Below, piece after piece: positions 34,859-44,073 of a stretch of 64,000 bases of DNA (positions are counted from its first letter, which is position 1; every line of letters begins with the position of its first letter). The DNA comes from Streptomyces sp. 2114.4 (lineage in GTDB: Bacteria; Actinomycetota; Actinomycetes; Streptomycetales; Streptomycetaceae). The stretch spans positions 2,914,001 through 2,978,000 of the forward strand of contig NZ_FYEY01000001.1 in assembly GCF_900187385.1 (NCBI RefSeq), read 5' to 3'. The position numbers were made by a program, and so were the translations under genes. The notes below the pieces were generated by a model. It ran no database searches and had not been told where the DNA came from. It saw nothing but the letters and a program-made list of their open reading frames with translations.

Positions 34859-37800
34859 ATGCAGATCCGGCTGACCGTCCTCGGGCCGCGCAGCGGCCAC
34901 ACCACACGGACCTGCGACGTGCTCGTGACGGCCCCCGCCGGGACCGCGCTGGCGGCGGTGGCGGGCGCACTCGCGGCCTCCGTGGCGGGCTCGGGTGCGG
35001 ACGTCGGCGGGCCGGGCGGCGGCAGCGGCCCCGTCGTGCTGTACGCCGGACACGACCGGCTCGATCCGCAGCGCGCGGCGCTCGGCGAGCCGCCTTTGAT
35101 CGACGGCGCGGTGCTCTCCCTCCAGGGTCCGGGCCCCGCCCCGGCACACGGCCTGCCGCACGGCTCGGCCCGTCTGCGCATCGTCTCCGGCCCCGATGCC
35201 GGCGGGGTGCATCTGCTGCACGGCGGCCAGATCCGTATCGGCCGCTCGGCCGACGCCGATGTCCCCCTCGACGACCCCGATGTCTCCCGGCTGCACTGCG
35301 CCGTGACGGTCGAGCCGGACGGCGCGGTGTACGTCGCGGATCTGCACTCCACGAACGGCACCGTCGTGGACGGCACCGACCTCGGCGAACGGCCCGTGCC
35401 CCTGCGGCCCGGCGCCCTGCTGCGCGTCGGGGAGTCCGCCCTGCGCCTGCAGTCCGCACCCGCCTCCCCCGACCCCGCCCTGCCGACCGCCCCGGACGGC
35501 GAGGGGCACCTGCGGATCGCCCCGGGCACGGCCGGTGCGCGCCCGGACGTGGCGGCGGGGCAGGCAGCGGCGGTGGCGGGCCGGACGGAGCGTCATGGGG
35601 AGTACGGGGGACACGAGGTATACGGGGTCTACGGGGAGCACGGCGGACACGGGACGTCAGCGGGCCCGCGAGGAGCCACTTCCGCCGCGGAGGGGGCATA
35701 CACGGGGGCCGGCCCCCTCGCCCCGGACCCGGCGGGGCGGCGGGACACTCCCCTGCGCGGCACCCCGTCCCGGTACGCCGCCCCCGGCCATGGCTCCGTC
35801 CATGGCACTCCTTCCGGCTCCGCCGCGGCGCCCGTCCCGGGTGCCTCCACAGGCCATGTCTACGACCGCACCACCGGCGCCGCCCCGGCGGGCGGCTTCG
35901 GCCCCGGGGTCCGGGAGCGCAGCGACGCCCTTCCGGCCGGCGCGCAGGGCCGGACGCACGGCGGGCAGCAGTCTTTGGCACCGGGGTTCCTGGCACCGGC
36001 CGAGGAGGGATTCCGGACCGATGAGGGATCCCGTAAAGGCGGGCGCCGGGGTGGCATCGGCGCCTGGGCACGGCGGCTGGCGGGCGGCCGGCCCGCCGTG
36101 GAGCGGCCGGACGACGCCCTCGCACCGGAGTACGCACCGGCCGGCGCCTCCGGGGCGGCCGTCGTGGACACCGCCGAGGGCGCCCCGGCACCGGAAGCGC
36201 TCTCCGGGCCGGCCGCCGACGAACGCTGGCCGGATGCCGCCGCGGTCCTGCTCACCGCGCTGGGCCCGGGGCCCCGGCTCTGGGAGCGCGGCCCGGACCA
36301 CCCCGACGCACTGGCCGTCCGTCTGGGGACGGCGGCCCGGCACGGCGGCCGGGCCGCCGTGCCCGTCACCGTCGATCTGCGCCGGGCGGGCTCCCTCGGT
36401 CTCGCCGGGCCGCGGGCGCGGCTCACCGGGCTGGCCCGCAGCGCCCTCGCCCAGCTCACGGCTCTGCACTCCCCCGGCACCCTGGAAGTCGTGCTGATCA
36501 GCGCGGACCGGGCCCGCCCGGCCGAGGAGCGGGTGGCGGACTGGTCCTGGCTCGGCTGGCTGCCGCAGGTCCGTCCGGACCGTGGCCAGGACTGCCGGCT
36601 GCTGCTGGCGTACGACAGCGAACAGGCCGCGGCCCGTACGTCCGAGCTGGTGCGCCGGCTCGACGACGGCCCGCTGGGCCCCGGCTGGGCGGCCGCCGAG
36701 CGGGCGGAGACCGCCTCCGCCGCCGCCCGCCACCAGGGCCCGTACACCGTCGTGGTCGTCGATGGCGATCCCGGCACCTCCGCGCTGCGCGAGACCACCG
36801 CCCGGCTCGCCGCGGGCGGCCCGGCGGCCGGTATCCACCTCCTGTGCCTGGCCGAGACCCCGGCCGCCTCCCCCGCCTTCCCGCTGGCCGCGACGTACGA
36901 AGCGGCCCGGGCGGCCTCGCCCGCCTTCGGCGAGTGCGGGGCGGTGGCGGTGCTCAGCGGCGATGTCGCCACGGCGCTGCGCGTCGTCCAGCCGGGCTCC
37001 GGGCCCAACGGCACGGTCGCGACGGTGGACGCGGTCTCCGGCGCCTGGGCCGAGCGGTTCGCGCGGGCGCTGGCGCCGCTGCGCGAGAGCGACACGGCGG
37101 CCGCTTCCGGTGGCCGGACGGCGCCTCGTGCGGCCGTCCCGCTGCCCGACTCCGCGCGGCTGCTGGACGAGTTGGGGCTGGCCCGCGCCACCCCGGCGTC
37201 CCTGATGGCCCGTTGGGCCGCCACGCTGGACACCGACAGGCCCGGCGCCGCGGCGGTGCTCGGCGCCGGGCCGCACGGCCCACTGTGCGCCGACCTTGCC
37301 GCCGATGGCTCGCATCTCGTCCTGGAAGGCGCGGCGGCCACCGGCAAGACCGAGCTGATGCGGGCGATGGCCGCCTCACTGGCGGCCGCCGACCGCCCGG
37401 ATCTGCTGTCGCTGGTGCTGGTGGACGGTGGCGGCAGCGAGCGCGGCGAGGGGCTGCGGGTCTGTACGGACCTGCCGCATGTCACGACCTACCTCGCCGC
37501 CTCCGACCCGGTCCGGATGCGGGAGTTCGCCCAGGCCCTGTCGTCCGAGCTGAAGCGGCGGACGGAAATACTGGCCGGCACCCCGTTCGCCGAGTGGCGC
37601 GCCAAGCAGCTGCCGGCTCCCCGGATCGTCGCCCCGCGACGCTCGGCCGAGAGCGGCGACAGCGCGCGCAGTCGCGAGAAGGGTAATTACGGAGAGCAGG
37701 AACTGACTACCCTCGGTAATCGTTGCCGTGATAGAGGAACGGACGGCGGCACAGCGGCGGACCCGTCCACGACCGGAACCCTCCGACTGCGCCCCCGCAG

Positions 37801-38371
37801 CACACCGCCCGCCGCCGGCCCGGCAGCCACGGAAGGCGGGACCGCCCCGGCCCCGCCGATGCCCCGGCTCTTCGTGCTGGTCGACGACTTCGACGCCCTG
37901 GTGGCCCCGGCGCTGGGCAGCACCGGCCGGCCCGCCGCCGGCTCCGTGGTGCGCGCCCTGGAGGCCGTGGCCCGGGACGGGGCGGAGCTCGGGGTCCACC
38001 TGATAGCCGCCACCGGTCATCCGGACCGTACGGCGGAGACCGCGACCAGCGAACGGGCCGGTCTGCGGGTCCGGTTGGGCCCCTTCGACGATCCGTCCGA
38101 GCCGGTGCCCGCGGGCCGCGGACGGCTGCACCGCGCCGCGGACGGCTCCTCGACACCGTTCCAGGCGGGCCGGGTCACCGGCCGGATACCCCGGACCTCC
38201 ACCCTCCGGCCGACGGTCGTACCGCTGGAGTGGCGGCGGATGGGCGACCCGCCGGCCCGGCGCCCGCTGCGCGAGCTGGGCAACGGCCCGACGGACCTGG
38301 CCCTGCTGGCCAGCGCACTGCAGCGGGCCGCCCAGTCCTCGGGAGCGGCATCGGCGCCGCCGCTGTTGTGA
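34859..38371 (+). CDS. FHA-domain FtsK/SpoIIIE-type ATPase
   Basis: A 1170-residue protein. An FHA domain (about residues 105-185: IRIGRSADADVPLDDPDVSR, then LHCAVTV and LHSTNGTVVDG) is followed by a disordered Gly/Tyr-rich linker. Two ATPase-like parts come next. The Walker A GAAATGKTELMRAMAASLAA is near residue 820 and a Walker B-type LFVLVDDFDALVAP near residue 1003. This layout resembles EccC/FtsK-family coupling ATPases. ATG at 34859 is chosen; TTG at 34850 (three residues longer, AAGG 5 bases before it) is possible. A less GC-rich 70-bp stretch near 37677-37740 encodes GNYGEQELTTLGNRCRDRG. Role unknown; no secretion partners are nearby. Confidence 0.82.
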   Translation: MQIRLTVLGPRSGHTTRTCDVLVTAPAGTALAAVAGALAASVAGSGADVGGPGGGSGPVVLYAGHDRLDPQRAALGEPPLIDGAVLSLQGPGPAPAHGLPHGSARLRIVSGPDAGGVHLLHGGQIRIGRSADADVPLDDPDVSRLHCAVTVEPDGAVYVADLHSTNGTVVDGTDLGERPVPLRPGALLRVGESALRLQSAPASPDPALPTAPDGEGHLRIAPGTAGARPDVAAGQAAAVAGRTERHGEYGGHEVYGVYGEHGGHGTSAGPRGATSAAEGAYTGAGPLAPDPAGRRDTPLRGTPSRYAAPGHGSVHGTPSGSAAAPVPGASTGHVYDRTTGAAPAGGFGPGVRERSDALPAGAQGRTHGGQQSLAPGFLAPAEEGFRTDEGSRKGGRRGGIGAWARRLAGGRPAVERPDDALAPEYAPAGASGAAVVDTAEGAPAPEALSGPAADERWPDAAAVLLTALGPGPRLWERGPDHPDALAVRLGTAARHGGRAAVPVTVDLRRAGSLGLAGPRARLTGLARSALAQLTALHSPGTLEVVLISADRARPAEERVADWSWLGWLPQVRPDRGQDCRLLLAYDSEQAAARTSELVRRLDDGPLGPGWAAAERAETASAAARHQGPYTVVVVDGDPGTSALRETTARLAAGGPAAGIHLLCLAETPAASPAFPLAATYEAARAASPAFGECGAVAVLSGDVATALRVVQPGSGPNGTVATVDAVSGAWAERFARALAPLRESDTAAASGGRTAPRAAVPLPDSARLLDELGLARATPASLMARWAATLDTDRPGAAAVLGAGPHGPLCADLAADGSHLVLEGAAATGKTELMRAMAASLAAADRPDLLSLVLVDGGGSERGEGLRVCTDLPHVTTYLAASDPVRMREFAQALSSELKRRTEILAGTPFAEWRAKQLPAPRIVAPRRSAESGDSARSREKGNYGEQELTTLGNRCRDRGTDGGTAADPSTTGTLRLRPRSTPPAAGPAATEGGTAPAPPMPRLFVLVDDFDALVAPALGSTGRPAAGSVVRALEAVARDGAELGVHLIAATGHPDRTAETATSERAGLRVRLGPFDDPSEPVPAGRGRLHRAADGSSTPFQAGRVTGRIPRTSTLRPTVVPLEWRRMGDPPARRPLRELGNGPTDLALLASALQRAAQSSGAASAPPLL

Positions 38372-38945
38372 AGCGGGCGGCTTGAGAAGCCGGTGGGCTG
38401 AGCAGCCGGTGGATTGAGCAGCCGGTGGGCTGAGCGACCGGTGCGCCGCCATGTTGCGAACCCGGTGCCCGCCGGCCCCGCCCCTGGACACGCCCCGCCG
38501 TTGCCGTGGCGTCGGTGGGCCACGCCGTCCGAACCCACCGCCCGCCCATAACAGCCGCGTCACAAAAGGCCCGTTGGCGCGGAACGCGGTATTGCGGAGC
38601 CGGTGGCCAGGGGCGTAGGACTGTCGCACACCGCAGAGCACGACGTACACCGCAGAGACCGCAGAGCACGACGCATACCGAGACCAACAGAGCACGACGA
38701 GGCGCAGCGCGACCACGCACCATCGCACGGCACCGCACGACGCGAACGGCACGATCGGCACCCAGGCCGTACGGCACGACGTGATCAGGACGTAGGCCGT
38801 ACGGCACGACGCGATCGGCGCGCGCAGGCGCGTACGGGCGCGATACGGGCACGAAGCGAACGGCACGGTGGGGGCGCCGTGGCACGTCAGGGCACGGCTC
38901 CCTTGGCACCCGGTACGGCAGGCGCGGCGACAAGGGGCTACGGGG
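38372..38945. repeat. 574-bp intergenic region with tandem and dispersed repeats
   Basis: 38380-38445 holds four imperfect 16-17 bp units around TGAGCAGCCGGTGGG. About 38635-38830 holds scattered copies of GAGCACGACG and GGCCGTACGGCACGACG. The rest is plain GC-rich DNA that must contain the promoter of the sugar importer operon. No ORF looks real. Confidence 0.7.
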
Positions 38946-40325
38946 ATGCGCAGACGACACGACCGCACGGCTGTGCGCGCCACGACCGCGGTGGCGGTGG
39001 GCACGGCGCTCGCCCTGGCGCTGGCCGCGTGCGGCAGCGGCAGCAGTGGCGGCGGCACGAAGGACAACGGCAGCGGTGGCGGCAAGGGCGGCAGTACCGC
39101 CCCCACCGTGCAACTCCCCCGGCTCAAGGGCCAGAAGCTGCAGGTCACCGCGGTCTGGACGGGGCCCGAGCGGGAGAATTTCGTCAAGGTGCTGGACGAG
39201 TTCGAGAAGCGCACGGGCGCCACGGTCGACTTCGTGCCCAGCGGCGACGACATGGCCGGCTTCATCGGCTCCAAGATCGCCGGTGGCGGGCCGCCGGACA
39301 TCGCGATGCTCCAGCAGGTCGGTGTGCTGGGCGAGTTCGCCCGGAAGGGCTGGCTCAAGCCGCTCGGCGCGACCGCCAAGGCGCAGCTCGCCAAGAACTA
39401 CAGCAAGGGCTGGCAGGACCTCGGCGCGCACAAGGGCACGCCGTACGGCGTCTACTTCAAGGCCAGCAACAAGTCGCTGGTCTGGTACAACGCCAAGGCG
39501 TTCGACAACGCGGGCGCCCAGGAGCCGAAGACCTGGCAGGACTTCCTCAAGACGGCGCAGACCCTCTCCGAATCGGGCGTCGAGCCGGTCTCGGTGGGCG
39601 GTGCGGACGGCTGGACGCTGACCGACTGGTTCGAGAACATCTACCTCTCCCAGGCGGGGCCCGAGAAGTACGACCAGCTGGCGCAGCACAAGATCAAGTG
39701 GACGGACGCCTCCGTCAAGCAGGCGCTGACCACGCTCGGGCAGCTCTTCGGCCGTAAGGACCTGCTCGCGGGCGGCAACTCCGGTGCGCTGCAGACGGAT
39801 TTCCCGACGTCGGTGACCCAGACGTTCAGCGGCGGCACCCCGAAGGCCGCGATGGTCTCCTCGGCCGACTTCGCCGCCGCCAACATCACCCAGACGAAGG
39901 CCAAGGTGGGCACGGACGCCAAGGTCTTCCCGTTCCCGGCGGTGGGCGCCAGGTCCCCGGTGGTGACCGGCGGCGATGTGGCGGTGGCGCTCAAGGACTC
40001 CAAGGCCGCACAGGCGCTGCTGACTTTCCTGGCGTCGACGGATGCCGCCAAGATCTGGGCGCAGGCGGGCGGGTTCATCTCGCCCAACAAGGAGCTCGAC
40101 CAGGCGGCGTACGCCGACGGGGTGATGCGCCGGATCGCCAAGGCGCTGATCGCGGCGGGCGACGACTTCCGTTTCGACATGTCCGACCAGGCGCCCGCCT
40201 CGTTCGGCGGCAAGCCGGGCCAGGGCGAGTGGAAGGACCTGCAGGACTTCCTGAAGAGCCCCAAGGACATCGTGGGCATCCAGGGCCGGCTGGAGAGGGA
40301 CGCCGCGAAGTCTTTCGGGCGCTGA
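38946..40325 (+). CDS. Sugar ABC importer solute-binding lipoprotein
   Basis: A 459-residue SBP_bac_1-type lipoprotein. The signal peptide starts MRRRHDRTAVRATT and the lipobox ends at Cys29 (LAAC), followed by a Gly/Ser-rich linker. The binding-protein fold is recognisable (VTAVWTGPERENFVKVLDEF, GGGPPDIAMLQQ, GVYFKASNKSLVWYNAKAF, and TFLASTDAAKIWAQAGGF-type segments). It probably captures an oligosaccharide or glycoside. Two permease genes follow directly and no ATPase gene is present. In Streptomyces such importers commonly share the ATPase MsiK. Confidence 0.9.
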   Translation: MRRRHDRTAVRATTAVAVGTALALALAACGSGSSGGGTKDNGSGGGKGGSTAPTVQLPRLKGQKLQVTAVWTGPERENFVKVLDEFEKRTGATVDFVPSGDDMAGFIGSKIAGGGPPDIAMLQQVGVLGEFARKGWLKPLGATAKAQLAKNYSKGWQDLGAHKGTPYGVYFKASNKSLVWYNAKAFDNAGAQEPKTWQDFLKTAQTLSESGVEPVSVGGADGWTLTDWFENIYLSQAGPEKYDQLAQHKIKWTDASVKQALTTLGQLFGRKDLLAGGNSGALQTDFPTSVTQTFSGGTPKAAMVSSADFAAANITQTKAKVGTDAKVFPFPAVGARSPVVTGGDVAVALKDSKAAQALLTFLASTDAAKIWAQAGGFISPNKELDQAAYADGVMRRIAKALIAAGDDFRFDMSDQAPASFGGKPGQGEWKDLQDFLKSPKDIVGIQGRLERDAAKSFGR

Positions 40326-40372
40326 GCTCCCGCCGCCGACCGCTTCGACCGGGACCGGGGGGGACCGTCACG

Positions 40373-41755
40373 ATGAGCGCCGTACAGGCCGGCAAGGTGA
40401 GTGACAGCGGCGGGCGCCGCCCGCAGGGCGACGGCGGCCGGCGCAACAGCGGCACGCGTCCGGGCGGCGGTGTTCTGGGCGCCCGTCCCTGGACGGCCGC
40501 GGTGTTCCTGTTGCCGGCGCTGCTGCTGCTCGGTGCGCTGGTCGTCTACCCGATCGTCTTCTCCGTCTACCGCAGTCTGTTCGACGCGTCCGGCACGGGG
40601 TTCGTGGGGCTGGGCAACTACGGCGCGATGTTCTCCGACGAAGGTATCCGTACCGCGCTGAGGAACAACGTCGTCTGGGTCGTGGTGGCGCCGACGGTCT
40701 CGACGGTGCTGGGGCTGATCTTTGCGGTGCTGACCGAGCGGATCCGCTGGGGCACCGCCTTCAAGCTGATCGTGTTCATGCCGATGGCGATCTCGATGCT
40801 GGCGGCGGGCATCATCTTCCGGCTGGTCTACGACCAGGATCCGGAGCGCGGCGTCGCCAACGCGGTGTGGGTCGGCATCCATGACACGTTCTGTGCACCG
40901 GCCCCGTTCCCCGGCGCCAAACCGCGGCCCCGGTCCGGTCTCGAGGCGTCCGGCGGCGGTGCGTTCACCACGCGCGCCACCGTGCGGGCCGCGTCGCCGG
41001 TGAATCTGCCGCTGGTCGCCGTCCAGCCGGGCGATCTGCGCGGGGCACGTGCCGCGGTCGCCGCCGGGCCCCGGCCGGGCAAGGTCACCGGCACCGTGTG
41101 GCTGGACTTCACCCGCGGTGGCGGCGGCCGCCCGGGGGTCATCGACGGCAATGAGAAGGCGCTGGCCGGGCTGACGGTCGAGGCGGTCAAGGGCGGCCGG
41201 GTGGTCGCCTCGGCGACGACGGCGGCCGACGGTACATATGCGCTGCCCGCGGACCGGGCCGAGGGCGCGCGGCTCCGGCTGCCCGCGGCCGGTTTCGCCG
41301 AGGCCTACCGCGGTGTCGACTGGCTCGGCCCGGCGCTGGTGACCCCGGCCATCATCGGCTCGTACGTCTGGATGTGGGCCGGTTTCGCGATGGTGCTGAT
41401 CGCGGCGGGGCTGGCGGGTGTCCCGCGTGAGCTGCTGGAGGCGGCGCGGGTGGACGGCGCGGGCGAGTGGCAGGTCTTCCGCCGGATCACGGTGCCGCTG
41501 CTGGCGCCGGTCCTGGTGGTCGTGCTGGTCACCCTCATGATCAATGTGCTGAAGATCTTCGACCTGGTCTACATCATCGCCCCGGGCTCCAGCATCCGGT
41601 CCGCCAACGTCCTGGCGCTCCAGCTCTTCCAGTCCTCGTTCGGCACGGATGTCGACGAGGGCCTGGGCAGCGCGATCGCCGTCTTCCTGCTGCTGCTCGT
41701 GCTGCCGGTGATGTACGTCAATCTCCGGCGCATCCGGAAGGAGCGTCGCCGATGA
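40373..41755 (+). CDS. Sugar ABC permease (MalF type) with large extracytoplasmic beta-domain insertion
   Basis: A 460-residue permease, about 150 residues longer than usual. Three segments lie at about 41-66, 102-124 and 132-155. An extracytoplasmic loop spans about 156-319, and three more segments follow from about 320. The coupling loop is PRELLEAARVDGAGEWQVFR. The loop holds a stretch beginning near residue 238 (KVTGTVWLDFTRGGGGRPGV, then IDGNEKALAGLTVEAVKG and VVASATTAADGTYALP) that has the GTVW-D-N-GE-LAGVTV-TTDADGTY pattern of SdrD/Cna-B-like domains. The domain lies where MalF carries its substrate-handling P2 loop. It overlaps the next permease gene by ATGA. Confidence 0.88.
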   Translation: MSAVQAGKVSDSGGRRPQGDGGRRNSGTRPGGGVLGARPWTAAVFLLPALLLLGALVVYPIVFSVYRSLFDASGTGFVGLGNYGAMFSDEGIRTALRNNVVWVVVAPTVSTVLGLIFAVLTERIRWGTAFKLIVFMPMAISMLAAGIIFRLVYDQDPERGVANAVWVGIHDTFCAPAPFPGAKPRPRSGLEASGGGAFTTRATVRAASPVNLPLVAVQPGDLRGARAAVAAGPRPGKVTGTVWLDFTRGGGGRPGVIDGNEKALAGLTVEAVKGGRVVASATTAADGTYALPADRAEGARLRLPAAGFAEAYRGVDWLGPALVTPAIIGSYVWMWAGFAMVLIAAGLAGVPRELLEAARVDGAGEWQVFRRITVPLLAPVLVVVLVTLMINVLKIFDLVYIIAPGSSIRSANVLALQLFQSSFGTDVDEGLGSAIAVFLLLLVLPVMYVNLRRIRKERRR

Positions 41756-42642
41756 CGAGCGTGGACGGTGCCGGTGCGGGCGGGCGGGTCGGGCGGCCGC
41801 TCGGCGCGCGGATCGCGGCGCGGACCGGCGGCGGTGCGGTGCGGATCTTCCTGGTCCTGGTGGCGCTGTTCTGGCTGATGCCGTCGGTGGGGCTGCTGCT
41901 CTCGTCGCTGCGCGGCCCGCAGCAGATCGCCGAGTCCGGCTGGTGGCAGGTCTTCGGCAAACCGGCCCAGATCACCTGGGACAACTACAGCCAGTTGCTG
42001 GCCAACGGCAAGGTGATGGGCTCGCTGCTGACCACGGCGGCGATCACCGTGCCGGCGACGGTGCTGGTCGTCGTCATCGGGTCGCTGGCCGGTTATGCGT
42101 TCGCGTGGATGGACTTCCCCGGCCGGGACGGCTGGTTCATGGTGGTGGTCGGGCTGCTGGTGGTGCCCGTGCAGGTGGCGCTGATCCCGGTGGCCAAGCT
42201 GTTCGGTGCGGTCGGGCTCTTCGAGACGACGGCCGGGGTGATCCTCTTCCATACGGCCTTCGGGCTGCCGTTCGCGGTGTTCCTGCTGCGGAACTTCTTC
42301 GCCGAGATCCCGCGCGAGCTGCTGGAGGCGGCCCGGCTGGACGGGGCGGGCGAGCTGCGGCTGTTCACGCGTGTGGTGCTGCCGCTGGGCGGCCCGGCGA
42401 TCGCCTCGCTGGGGATCTTCCAGTTCCTGTGGGTGTGGAACGACATGCTGATCGCGCTGATCTTCGCGGACAGCGGCCATCCGCCGATCACGGTCGCGCT
42501 GCAGCAGGAGGTGCGGCAGTTCGGCAACAACATCGATGTGCTGGCGCCCGGGGCGTTCCTGTCCATGGTGGTGCCGCTGATCGTCTTCTTCGCCTTCCAG
42601 CGTCAGTTCGTCTCCGGTGTGATGGCCGGCGCGGTGAAGTGA
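41752..42642 (+). CDS. Sugar ABC permease (MalG type)
   Basis: A 296-residue permease with six membrane segments, starting with RIFLVLVALFWLMPSVGLLL, and the coupling loop PRELLEAARLDGAGELRLFT. No insertion is present, unlike its partner. The ATG overlaps the upstream stop (41752-41755), so the two are made together. It is last in the three-gene importer operon. Confidence 0.92.
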   Translation: MTSVDGAGAGGRVGRPLGARIAARTGGGAVRIFLVLVALFWLMPSVGLLLSSLRGPQQIAESGWWQVFGKPAQITWDNYSQLLANGKVMGSLLTTAAITVPATVLVVVIGSLAGYAFAWMDFPGRDGWFMVVVGLLVVPVQVALIPVAKLFGAVGLFETTAGVILFHTAFGLPFAVFLLRNFFAEIPRELLEAARLDGAGELRLFTRVVLPLGGPAIASLGIFQFLWVWNDMLIALIFADSGHPPITVALQQEVRQFGNNIDVLAPGAFLSMVVPLIVFFAFQRQFVSGVMAGAVK

Positions 42643-43040
42643 ACTCCGCACGACGTCCTGCCGCTCCCCGGCCGCACGCCATCTCCCGTTCATTTTGCTG
42701 CGTCTACGATGACGCCGCCGCCGTGCCGTGCACGGTGCGGCGGGTGCGCATGGCGGGTCGGCACGCGGGGTGGGTAAGACCCCGGCCCCCGCAAGGCCGC
42801 GCCCGTGCGTGGCGGCCATGACGCCGGGCGCGTCCACAACCGCATAGACCGGACAGGTCCGGACAACTGCAGATTTGCCATCTGGACACCCCCATAACGC
42901 GATACGGCGCTACCGCCGACACGCCACAGCTCCATACCGCCACATCCACGGCAGACAGCGCCGGTACATACCGCACGTACTCCCTCACGCACGCGTCGTA
43001 CTCAGCCCCATGTCCCCGACCGTCTGGAGACGGACCGCAC
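42643..43040. other. Intergenic region between importer operon and methyltransferase
   Basis: 398 bp. I see no terminator-like hairpin, no tRNA and no convincing ORF. The promoter of the following methyltransferase presumably lies here. Confidence 0.4.
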
Positions 43041-43994
43041 ATGACTGCCCCCCTCGCGGACCAGAGCGCCGAACACCTCCCGCGCCCCACCCGGCTGTCC
43101 GAGGTCAAAGGCTGGTTCTTCACCGCCGACCAGCTGCTCTTCGACTGGTTCCTGGCGCACCAGCAGGACCGTTCCGAGCCGGGTGACCTGCTCGAACTGG
43201 GCGCTTACATGGGCAAGAGCGCCATTTTCCTCGGTGCGCGGCTGCGCCCGCAGGAGCGCTTCACGGTCTGCGACCTCTTCGACTCCCCCGCCGAGGACGC
43301 CTCCAATTCCAAGGAGATGCGGAAGTCCTACGCGACGCTGACCCGCCGCGCCTTCGAGGCCAACTACCTCGCCTTCCATGACGAGTTGCCCACCATCGTC
43401 CAGGGTCTCAGCTCGCTCGTCAGCGACCATGTCGACGAGGGGTCGGTGCGCTTCGCGCATATCGATGCCTCGCATCTGTACGAGCATGTGCACGGCGACA
43501 TCCTCGCGGTGCGCAAGCTGCTCACCGCTCACGGCATCGTGGTGATGGACGACTACCGCGCCGAACACTGCCCCGGAGTGGCCGCCGCCACCTGGCAGGC
43601 CGTCACGAACGAGGGGTTGCGCCCCGTCTGCATCACCGGCACCAAGTTCTACGGGACCTGGGGCGACCCCGAGCCGCTGCAGAAGGCGCTGCTGGAGTGG
43701 ATCGCGTCCCGCGGCGACATCTGGCACGAGGTGCAGTACGTCAACGGTGCCCCACTGGTCCGGCTGAGCGCCAAGGGCGCCGAGGAGCCCGGCCATCCGG
43801 TCTCCCGGCACACCTCCACGGCCCGCACCGTGCGGCGGTCCGCGGCGCAGTCGCCACAGGCCTCCGCGGCCCGCCCGGCCGCGCGCCGGCCGGTCCCGGC
43901 GCGCAGCACGGTGCGCCGGGTGGCCCGCGACGTGCTGCCGCCGATCGTCACCCGCGCCCTGGTGAGGACACGTAAGCGGGCGCGTACGCGCTAG
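43041..43994 (+). CDS. Class I methyltransferase (Methyltransf_24 type)
   Basis: A 317-residue protein with the SAM-binding LLELGAYMGKSAIFLGARLR near residue 50. DLFDSPAEDASNSKEMRKSY and HIDASHLYEHVHGDILAVRK, followed by HGIVVMDDYRAE, match the family. The tail (about 250-317) is Arg/Ala/Ser-rich and basic, probably disordered. Related proteins are common beside surface-polysaccharide genes. The substrate is unknown. It is convergent with the next methyltransferase. Confidence 0.82.
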   Translation: MTAPLADQSAEHLPRPTRLSEVKGWFFTADQLLFDWFLAHQQDRSEPGDLLELGAYMGKSAIFLGARLRPQERFTVCDLFDSPAEDASNSKEMRKSYATLTRRAFEANYLAFHDELPTIVQGLSSLVSDHVDEGSVRFAHIDASHLYEHVHGDILAVRKLLTAHGIVVMDDYRAEHCPGVAAATWQAVTNEGLRPVCITGTKFYGTWGDPEPLQKALLEWIASRGDIWHEVQYVNGAPLVRLSAKGAEEPGHPVSRHTSTARTVRRSAAQSPQASAARPAARRPVPARSTVRRVARDVLPPIVTRALVRTRKRARTR

Positions 43995-44032
43995 CGGGCC
44001 CCGTACGCACTCGGCCGGCTGTCCGCTGCGGC

Positions 44033-44064
44033 CCCCGCCAGGCTGACGGCACGCCCTGGCGGGG
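44033..44064. terminator. Bidirectional terminator between two methyltransferase genes
   Basis: Perfect 10-base arms CCCCGCCAGG (44033-44042) and CCTGGCGGGG (44055-44064) with a 12-base loop. Confidence 0.7.
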
Positions 44065-44073
44065 TGCCCCTGT

